DNA from: Dehalococcoidia bacterium
Lineage (GTDB): Bacteria; Chloroflexota; Dehalococcoidia; GIF9; AB-539-J10
Assembly: GCA_023229725.1 (NCBI GenBank)
Contig: JALNYR010000103.1
Location: forward strand, 1-9,147
Length of the DNA stretch: 9,147 bases
Direction: 5' to 3'
Shown here in pieces: positions 4,466-9,147 of the stretch. Below the pieces are notes generated by a model. The model saw nothing but the letters and a program-made list of their open reading frames with translations. It was not told the origin of the DNA and did not search any database. Every line of letters begins with the position of its first letter. Position 1 is the first letter of the stretch. Both the position numbers and the translations under genes were made by a program.

Positions 4466-4555
4466 AGTCGGAAGCGCACACGCCTGAGGCGATTGGCGCG
4501 CCGAACGAGAGGTCGCAGCACGGGCCCTACACAGGCTGCGCCGGAGAGGACAGAA

Positions 4556-5854
4556 GTGAACAGGCAGTACACGTTCAAGTACGGCAAGGGTGAGATCAGC
4601 TTCGAGATTCCTCAGAGCCAGGTCATGAGCGAGATGACCGGCCGCAGCCGGGAGGCCCCGGTCGACCTTCTTGGAACGTACCGCAATGCCCTCGACCACC
4701 CCATCGACAGCCCTCCGCTCCGTGAAAAGGTGAGGCCGGGAGAGCGCATCCTCATCACCGTCTCCGACATCACCCGGGGCTGGCAGCGCAACGACCTCCT
4801 CATGCCGGCGCTGCTCGACTACCTCAACGCGGCCGGCATCCGCGACCAGGACATCACGATTGTCATCGCGGTCGGCGCGCACCGGCTCAACACGCCCAAA
4901 GAGTTCGTTGAGCTGTGCGGCGCGGAGGCGTGCCACCGCGTGAAGGTGGTTAACCACGACTGCCGCGACTACGCGAACATGGACTACTACGGCAAGACCT
5001 GCCGCGGCACCGAGGTCTATCTGAACAAGCTCATCAGCCAGCACGACCGCCTCATCACGACGGGCGGCGTCATCTACCACTTCGCGGTTGGCTACGGAGG
5101 CGGACGCAAGAGCGTCATGCCCGGCCTCTCGTCATTCAAGACCATTCAGCAATGCCACCGGTGGTGCTTCAACACGACGGTTGGGCTTGGCGTCAATCCG
5201 ACGACGGAGTGCGGCATCACCACCGGGAACCCGGGGCACGAGGACATGATGGAGGTGGCCGCGTTTGCCCCTCCGGACTTCATCATCAATACCGTTCCCA
5301 ACTTCGAGGGGAAGGTGTGTGCAGTCTTCACGGGCAACTGGATCTCCGCGTGGTGGCAGGCGGTCCGCCTCGTCGAGGACATGTACGGTGTGAAGGTGGA
5401 GCAGGAGGCGGACATCGTTGTTGCCACCGCCGGCGGGTATCCGAAGGACATCAACCTGTACCAGACCCAGAAGACCATCCACAACTCGGTAGCGGCGATG
5501 AAGAAGGGCGGAGCAGCCATCGTCATGGCCGAATGCCCGGACTTCAGCGAGCCCGCCGAGTTCATCGACTGGTTCCGCCATCCCACCCTGCTCGCTATGG
5601 AGACCGCGGTCCGCGCCAACTTCCTCATCTCCGGGCTCGTTGCCACGAGGCAGTGGCAGGACGGAGACAAGGGGACGATTATCCTCCTCACGCGACCGGA
5701 GAACATCGAGAAGGCGAGCCAGGCGCGCATGCGCGCATGCGCGACGATGGAAGAAGCGCTGGCTCTCGCCTACAAGAGCTGCGGCACAGCCAGGCCGAAG
5801 GTGACGCTCATGCCTCACGGGGCGCACACGTGGCCCATCGTAGAGCCTCGCTGA
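4556..5854 (+). CDS. LarA-family nickel-dependent 2-hydroxyacid racemase/epimerase
   Basis: The 432-aa product is close in length to Lactiplantibacillus plantarum LarA (424 aa) and carries its signature residues in almost the same positions. These are Asp71 and Arg74 (SDITR), His109 (GAHR), His175 and Lys185 (YHFAVGYGGGRKSV), His201, and Gln303/Lys306 (GGYPKDINLYQTQK). LarA racemises lactate by hydride transfer using a covalent nickel-pincer nucleotide attached to the lysine of GGRKS; homologues act on other 2-hydroxyacids. The full set argues for an active cofactor-dependent enzyme, but substrate cannot be read from sequence. GTG at 4556 is chosen because GGAGAGGA lies just upstream and the numbering then matches LarA. 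The in-frame TTG at 4493 adds a basic, Pro-rich tail with no Shine-Dalgarno. Cofactor-making larB, larC and larE are not in this window. The next gene begins 145 bp downstream. Confidence 0.92.
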   Translation: MNRQYTFKYGKGEISFEIPQSQVMSEMTGRSREAPVDLLGTYRNALDHPIDSPPLREKVRPGERILITVSDITRGWQRNDLLMPALLDYLNAAGIRDQDITIVIAVGAHRLNTPKEFVELCGAEACHRVKVVNHDCRDYANMDYYGKTCRGTEVYLNKLISQHDRLITTGGVIYHFAVGYGGGRKSVMPGLSSFKTIQQCHRWCFNTTVGLGVNPTTECGITTGNPGHEDMMEVAAFAPPDFIINTVPNFEGKVCAVFTGNWISAWWQAVRLVEDMYGVKVEQEADIVVATAGGYPKDINLYQTQKTIHNSVAAMKKGGAAIVMAECPDFSEPAEFIDWFRHPTLLAMETAVRANFLISGLVATRQWQDGDKGTIILLTRPENIEKASQARMRACATMEEALALAYKSCGTARPKVTLMPHGAHTWPIVEPR

Positions 5855-5916
5855 GAACGATGGGTCGGGGCAGTCGGGGAGCCGCGCCCGAGTCCTGACG
5901 GCGTCTTCCACGTAAC

Positions 5917-5949
5917 CTGCCGGCGTGGCCGGCGCGCCGTGTCCGGCAG
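5917..5949 (+). promoter_or_regulatory. GC-rich hairpin between LarA-like gene and flavodoxin
   Basis: CTGCCGG (5917-5923) and CCGGCAG (5943-5949) pair perfectly. The 19-nt interior contains the palindrome GGCGCGCC and can fold further. No U-tract follows, so it is a weak terminator candidate; it may be an RNA-stability hairpin or palindromic repeat. Confidence 0.35.
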
Positions 5950-5953
5950 AGGA

Positions 5954-5989
5954 TTGCATCGGGATACGAACGGTGTCTCCGTGATGCAA
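5954..5989 (+). promoter_or_regulatory. Leader hairpin abutting the flavodoxin Shine-Dalgarno
   Basis: TTGCATC (5954-5960) and GATGCAA (5983-5989) form a 7-bp stem closing a 22-nt loop with partial internal pairing. The right arm touches the ribosome-binding site AAGGAGG (5989-5995). Such a stem could limit ribosome access or simply expose the site at its base. No known riboswitch consensus is recognised. Confidence 0.35.
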
Positions 5990-5999
5990 AGGAGGCGAG

Positions 6000-6479
6000 A
6001 TGGCTCGTGTGCTGGTGGTGTACCACTCCCGCAGCGGACACACAGAGGTGATGGCGAACCGGATAGCCGATGCGCTTCGCGCAGAAGGGCTCGAGGTCGT
6101 CTGCAAGAAGGTGGGAGAGGCCAACGTCGACGAACTGCTCGATGTCGACGGTGTGGTCGTCGGGTCGCCCACCTACTACGGCACCATGGCCGCCGAGGTC
6201 AAGAGCTTCCTCGACCGGAGCGTCAAGCATCACACGAAGCTCGACGGCAAGGTCGGCGCTGCCTTCGCTACCTCCAATTCGACGGGACAGGAAACGACCG
6301 TTCTCGGCATTCTCCAGGCGCTGCTCATCCACGGCATGATTATCCAGGGTGACTGCAGCGGACTCCACTATGGCGTCACGTCGGTGGGCGAGCCGAAGGA
6401 GAGCGACGCGCAGCACTGCAGGCGATTCGCGCAGCGCTACGCCGCGCTGGTGAAGCGCCTCCGGCCGTCGGCTTCTTAG
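6000..6479 (+). CDS. Flavodoxin/WrbA-like FMN-binding protein
   Basis: The 159-residue product is a complete flavodoxin-fold domain. VLVVYHSRSGHTE (4-16) contains the FMN phosphate-binding loop SRSGHT. GSPTYYGTMAAEVKSFLDR (55-73) and GKVGAAFATSNSTGQETT (83-100) are the two further flavin-contact regions, and they resemble WrbA and NAD(P)H:quinone oxidoreductase-type proteins. WrbA itself is longer (about 200 aa); this compact form may be an electron carrier or a small quinone reductase. Start: AAGGAGG (5989-5995) with a 4-nt gap to ATG. It follows the LarA-like gene by 145 bp containing two hairpins, so co-transcription is possible but not assured. It lacks the cysteine cluster of the other flavoprotein in this window, so the two are unlikely to be interchangeable. 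Family call is confident, redox partner unknown. Confidence 0.9.
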   Translation: MARVLVVYHSRSGHTEVMANRIADALRAEGLEVVCKKVGEANVDELLDVDGVVVGSPTYYGTMAAEVKSFLDRSVKHHTKLDGKVGAAFATSNSTGQETTVLGILQALLIHGMIIQGDCSGLHYGVTSVGEPKESDAQHCRRFAQRYAALVKRLRPSAS

Positions 6480-6536
6480 CGGCGCAGTGCGGCTGGCGCG
6501 GGTCCCTCAGCAGACACGTTGCAGCCGTCAGCTCTG

Positions 6537-6545
6537 TGCTACCAT
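6537..6545 (+). promoter_or_regulatory. Extended -10-like site TGCTACCAT ahead of the DUF58 gene
   Basis: TG-C-TACCAT lies 119 nt before the chosen DUF58 start. TTGCAG (6519-6524) is 15 nt upstream of the TACCAT hexamer, a short spacer and a 3/6 match. It suggests that the DUF58 pair has its own promoter, separate from the flavodoxin gene. Confidence 0.3.
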
Positions 6546-6663
6546 TTTGGGTCGCGGCAGCGCGGGAGCGACTCCCCTTCCTGCGGGAAGCCGTGGCAGC
6601 GGCCCCTGTCGGCCCGCGCCAGGGAGCCACGTTGCGTCCGGCCGCACGCACGTGCCCGAAACG

Positions 6664-7917
6664 ATGGCAGCAACAGTGCACGCGATACCCATCGAACTCC
6701 ACGACCGTCCGGCTGACCTGGCGGGACACGTCTTCGGCCGCATCACCACCATTGCGCTGGTCGTCCTCATCGGTGTTGCCGCATGGTTTCGACAGCCCGC
6801 CGTCGTGACGCTGCTTGGACTCACTCTTGCCACCGTCGGCGTGTCGCGCGCCTGGAGCAGGCTTTCCCTCCGCAGGGTCCGATGCGAGCGGACGTTCTCG
6901 GCAACGGCGCTCTTCCCGGGCGACGAGCTCCTCATCACCACGAGACTCAGCAACCAGAAACCACTGCCTCTGCCATGGGTGGAGGTTGCGCAGCAGCTAC
7001 CGCCGCGGCTGCTCGGCCGCGAGGCGGGCGATGATGCGGAGGGCGGCACGCTCGCCCGCAGCCTCTCGATGCCGTGGTACTCCCGCCTCACGTGGAAGGA
7101 GACCCTCACCCCGCGAAGCAGGGGCTACTACTTCGTGCCTCCGCTCACCGTCACCTCCGGCGACATCCTGGGCCTCTACCCGCGCGTCATGGAGGCAGGC
7201 AAAGGACAGGACGTCGCCGTCTACCCGCGCCTCTACCCCGTGCGCCGGCTGCCGCTGCAGCGTGCCGACGCTACGGGGGAACTCACGGGGCGACTCTCGC
7301 TCAACGAAGACCCGACGCGCATGCGCGGCATACGGGACTACCAGCCGCAGGACGGCATGCGGCGCGTGCACTGGAAAGCGAGCGCGCGCCACGGCGATAT
7401 CAAGGTGCGTCTGTACGAGCCGTCGGCTCTCTCACGCGTGACTCTGGTGCTCTGCGCTGACGGTTTCGGCGAGTTCACGGATGGCGAGCCGTTCGAACTG
7501 GCCGCCAGCACGATTGCGTCGGTCGGCTGCTACTGCGTGGAACACCAGATGCAGATGGGTTTCCTGAGCAACGCGAGACTCGTCGCCGGCAGCGGGCAGG
7601 CGCGGCTCTCTCCCGGCAGCGGCAACGCGCAGTTGACAGCGCTCCTTGAACTCCTTGCTCGCGCCACACCGTCGCCGGACGCGCCGTTCGAGCGCCTCGC
7701 GGACGAGCTACGACGGCTCGCGTCCTCCGGCTCGGGGCTGATAGCGGTGGTCGGCCGGATGAGCGCGGCCTATGTCGATACGTTCGCCCACCTTGCCGCC
7801 AGAAAGAGCCCGCTTCTCGTGCTAGTCGTCGAGGATTCGGGTGGACACCAGTCATTGCCGTTCGCCTGCCGGCAGCTGACGGGGCCGGACGGTCTCCTCG
7901 ACATGGGAGGTGCGTGA
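6664..7917 (+). CDS. DUF58 domain membrane-anchored protein
   Basis: From the ATG at 6664 the product is 417 aa. Two membrane helices lie near the N-terminus (about 27-41 and 44-61), followed by a cytoplasmic or extracytoplasmic beta-rich segment. Residues about 221-255 hold the DUF58 signature: RGIRDYQPQDGMRRVHWK followed by ASARHGDIKVRLYEP. A von Willebrand A-like fold follows. DUF58 proteins usually work with MoxR-type AAA+ ATPases and transglutaminase-like or DUF4129 membrane proteins in envelope or complex-assembly modules; their biochemical role is poorly defined. No MoxR gene lies upstream here. The start is uncertain: the frame is open back to 6487, but that extension is Arg/Pro/Gly-rich and not conserved-looking. 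Neither ATG 6664 nor GTG 6652 has a clear Shine-Dalgarno. The stop overlaps the next start as GTGA, so the two genes are translationally coupled. Confidence 0.88.
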   Translation: MAATVHAIPIELHDRPADLAGHVFGRITTIALVVLIGVAAWFRQPAVVTLLGLTLATVGVSRAWSRLSLRRVRCERTFSATALFPGDELLITTRLSNQKPLPLPWVEVAQQLPPRLLGREAGDDAEGGTLARSLSMPWYSRLTWKETLTPRSRGYYFVPPLTVTSGDILGLYPRVMEAGKGQDVAVYPRLYPVRRLPLQRADATGELTGRLSLNEDPTRMRGIRDYQPQDGMRRVHWKASARHGDIKVRLYEPSALSRVTLVLCADGFGEFTDGEPFELAASTIASVGCYCVEHQMQMGFLSNARLVAGSGQARLSPGSGNAQLTALLELLARATPSPDAPFERLADELRRLASSGSGLIAVVGRMSAAYVDTFAHLAARKSPLLVLVVEDSGGHQSLPFACRQLTGPDGLLDMGGA

Positions 7918-9147
7918 CAGCACGGCTGCGGCGCATGCTCCTCCCGGCGGTGTTGCTCGGCATGCAGGCGTGCTGGCTCTACGCCTGGCTGTCGCTCATC
8001 GAGACGAAGGCGACCGGGAGCAGCGGCGTGGCGCCGGCAGCTATCCTGTTCCTCATAGTCGCCGCAATCACCCGGACCTGGACCGGCCGGCTGCCCCGGA
8101 GAGTGCTTCGACTCCCCTGCTTCTGGCTTCTCTGGGTCGTCCTCGCCGCGACGGCAGGCAAGCTGCTGCTCTATCCCGGTATGCCGTGGAGCGAGGCCGC
8201 CTGGCTCTACGCGCTCCCGGCCGCCGCGGTGCGCGTCATCTTCGAGACGCAACCTGCGGAGTTGCTGCTTCTGCTCGGGTCCGGCGTCGCGTGGTACCTC
8301 GGTGGACGCGTCACAGCGGACAGACCGACCCATGCGCGGTTCCTGGCGGATTTCCAGTTCGGGCTGGTCATGCTGTTCGCCGCGACGCTGGTTGCTCACG
8401 GCCTGGAGATCTCCCCGGGGCATCCGGTGCTGCTGGCGCTGGCGTTCTTCAGCCTCTCTCTCAGCGGCATCGCGCTGACGCGCAGCCGCCAGGAGGGCAC
8501 ACGCGCCACGGCGCCCGGCAACCGGCAGTTCGCCGGTTCGCTCGTTTCGCTGATAGGCATCGTGTCGTTCCTGGGACTGCTGGCGGGCATCGCCATCACC
8601 CCGGACCTCGTCGGAGTACTCGTCGCGGCAGGTCGCTTCATCCTGTACGTGATCCTTGCCATCCTGGCCTTCCTCATTTCACTCCTGCCGGACCCCGATC
8701 TTTCGGGCGGCGCCCTCCCCGAGCCACCAGCGATGAGCAGCGACCAGGCCGTGCTCGAGTTCTTCAGCAACCTGCCGCTGCCCGCTGTCGTGCGCCGGGT
8801 GATGCGAATGACTGTGAGCGCCGTGTTTCTCGGCATGATGCTCGTTGCATTGTGGCGGATATGCTCGGCCATGCTTGAATGGCTGCGGCACCGCGGCAAC
8901 GCCGCAGGCGTCGAGGTTGAGAAGCTTGACTCCGGGCTGCTTGCCGACCTGGTGGCGTGGCTCCACTGGCTGGCGCGGCAGCCGGCGAACCTGGTACACC
9001 GCACGACAGTATTCTTCGGGCGGTGGATAGGGACCGCGCGGGTCGTCACCTGGGCCACGGTGTACGCAGACATGCTGCTCTGGGCGGGACGGAAGCTCCG
9101 CCCGCGGGTGGCATCGGAGTCGGCCCACGAGTATCGGGCCGTGTTGA
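7914..9147 (+). CDS. Multi-pass membrane protein partnered with DUF58; 3' end outside window
   Basis: The frame opens with GTG at 7914, overlapping the DUF58 stop (GTGA), with GGAGG (7906-7910) 3 nt upstream. It stays open for 411 codons to the window edge. It is rich in membrane helices, about nine, at roughly 9-27, 39-52, 67-83, 93-110, 112-128, 144-162, 172-188, 207-228 and 232-258. A soluble stretch of about 50 residues with PDPDLSGG follows, then another helix at about 307-327, then an amphipathic Trp/Arg-rich part. The last visible residues, SAHEYRAVL, resemble the 'TPxEYxxxL' stretch found in DUF4129 regions of DUF58-linked membrane proteins, but too little is present to be sure. No transglutaminase catalytic triad is seen in the visible part. 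Coupling to DUF58 implies that the two products act together at the membrane. Specific function unknown. Confidence 0.8.
   Translation, partial: MTARLRRMLLPAVLLGMQACWLYAWLSLIETKATGSSGVAPAAILFLIVAAITRTWTGRLPRRVLRLPCFWLLWVVLAATAGKLLLYPGMPWSEAAWLYALPAAAVRVIFETQPAELLLLLGSGVAWYLGGRVTADRPTHARFLADFQFGLVMLFAATLVAHGLEISPGHPVLLALAFFSLSLSGIALTRSRQEGTRATAPGNRQFAGSLVSLIGIVSFLGLLAGIAITPDLVGVLVAAGRFILYVILAILAFLISLLPDPDLSGGALPEPPAMSSDQAVLEFFSNLPLPAVVRRVMRMTVSAVFLGMMLVALWRICSAMLEWLRHRGNAAGVEVEKLDSGLLADLVAWLHWLARQPANLVHRTTVFFGRWIGTARVVTWATVYADMLLWAGRKLRPRVASESAHEYRAVL

Larger units (their letters stand above)
4237..4555. other. Spacer between cupin and LarA-like gene
   Basis: I see no gene in this 319-bp gap. 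It contains a small hairpin directly after the cupin stop (GCGGG/CCCGC, 4236-4248), a terminator candidate (4288-4323), a 6-bp palindrome GCAGGC-n6-GCCTGC (4330-4347) like a shortened version of the GGCAGGC repeats but without the GTAG foot, and an extended -10-like site (4457-4465). Confidence 0.55.

Noticed and set aside
4493..4555. N-terminal extension of the LarA-like protein from TTG 4493
   Set aside because: No Shine-Dalgarno, basic Pro-rich sequence, and residue numbering matches LarA when the GTG at 4556 is used.
5855..5999. FMN riboswitch ahead of the flavodoxin gene
   Set aside because: The leader is only 145 bp and I do not see the conserved multi-helix FMN aptamer core; only two simple hairpins are present.
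5132..6172. 346-codon open frame on the minus strand opposite the LarA-like gene and the flavodoxin start
   Set aside because: Antisense to conserved catalytic motifs, no recognisable domain, low-complexity Ser/Arg/Pro composition.
6487..6663. N-terminal extension of the DUF58 protein
   Set aside because: Begins 7 nt after the flavodoxin stop but has Arg/Pro/Gly/Ser-rich composition and no ribosome-binding site; DUF58 proteins normally begin shortly before the first membrane helix, as from 6664.
7910..8878. 322-codon plus-strand frame beginning at GTG 7910
   Set aside because: Arg/Pro/Gly/His-rich, no membrane or domain signal. The overlapping frame from GTG 7914 gives a coherent multi-pass membrane protein with better coupling to DUF58.
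1..9147. tRNA or rRNA genes
   Set aside because: Reading both strands, I saw no cloverleaf with a TTCRANYC T-arm or rRNA-like conserved segment; a tRNAscan run was not possible here.

Overview
This 9.1 kb window comes from a high-GC bacterial chromosome. Nearly every gene has a strong Shine-Dalgarno sequence, and two gene-poor stretches are packed with GC-rich palindromic repeats. The gene mix (LarA-type racemase, iron-sulfur flavoprotein-like reductase, dodecin, short TrmO, plant-type glutaminyl cyclase, DUF58 operon) would fit an uncultured Chloroflexota (Dehalococcoidia-like) or similar environmental anaerobe. That placement is a low-confidence inference; no rRNA or marker gene is present.

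Layout. (1) 1-1138, minus strand: the 5' part of a secreted glutaminyl-peptide cyclotransferase (start at 357, running off the left edge), a gene-free stretch with three palindromic repeats (358-688), then a TrmO/TsaA-family tRNA methyltransferase (689-1138). (2) 1139-2322, plus strand: a promoter-bearing spacer, an unrecognised 76-aa protein (1478-1708), then about 600 bp of non-coding repeat DNA with four or more palindromes and a 117-bp direct repeat. (3) 2323-4236, plus strand: dodecin, an unrecognised 79-aa membrane protein, a flavodoxin-fold reductase with an Isf-type cysteine motif, and a single-domain cupin. Each has its own Shine-Dalgarno and a spacer of about 100-250 bp. (4) 4556-6479: a LarA-family nickel-dependent racemase with all key residues, then a WrbA/flavodoxin-like protein. 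(5) 6664-end: a DUF58 protein translationally coupled (GTGA overlap) to a large multi-pass membrane protein that continues past the window.

How the genes relate: regions 3-4 form a loose plus-strand run with a flavin/redox and 2-hydroxyacid flavour (flavin storage by dodecin, two flavoproteins, LarA). The spacers between them argue for several transcription units rather than one tight operon. Region 5 is a separate, genuinely coupled cell-envelope module.

The most interesting signal is the repeat family. At least six GC-rich hairpins sit next to GTAG (CTAC on the opposite strand) at the foot of the stem, the architecture of REP elements mobilised by RAYT (Y1/HUH) transposases. Two of them differ only by a paired, compensatory base exchange. 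No RAYT gene lies in this window.
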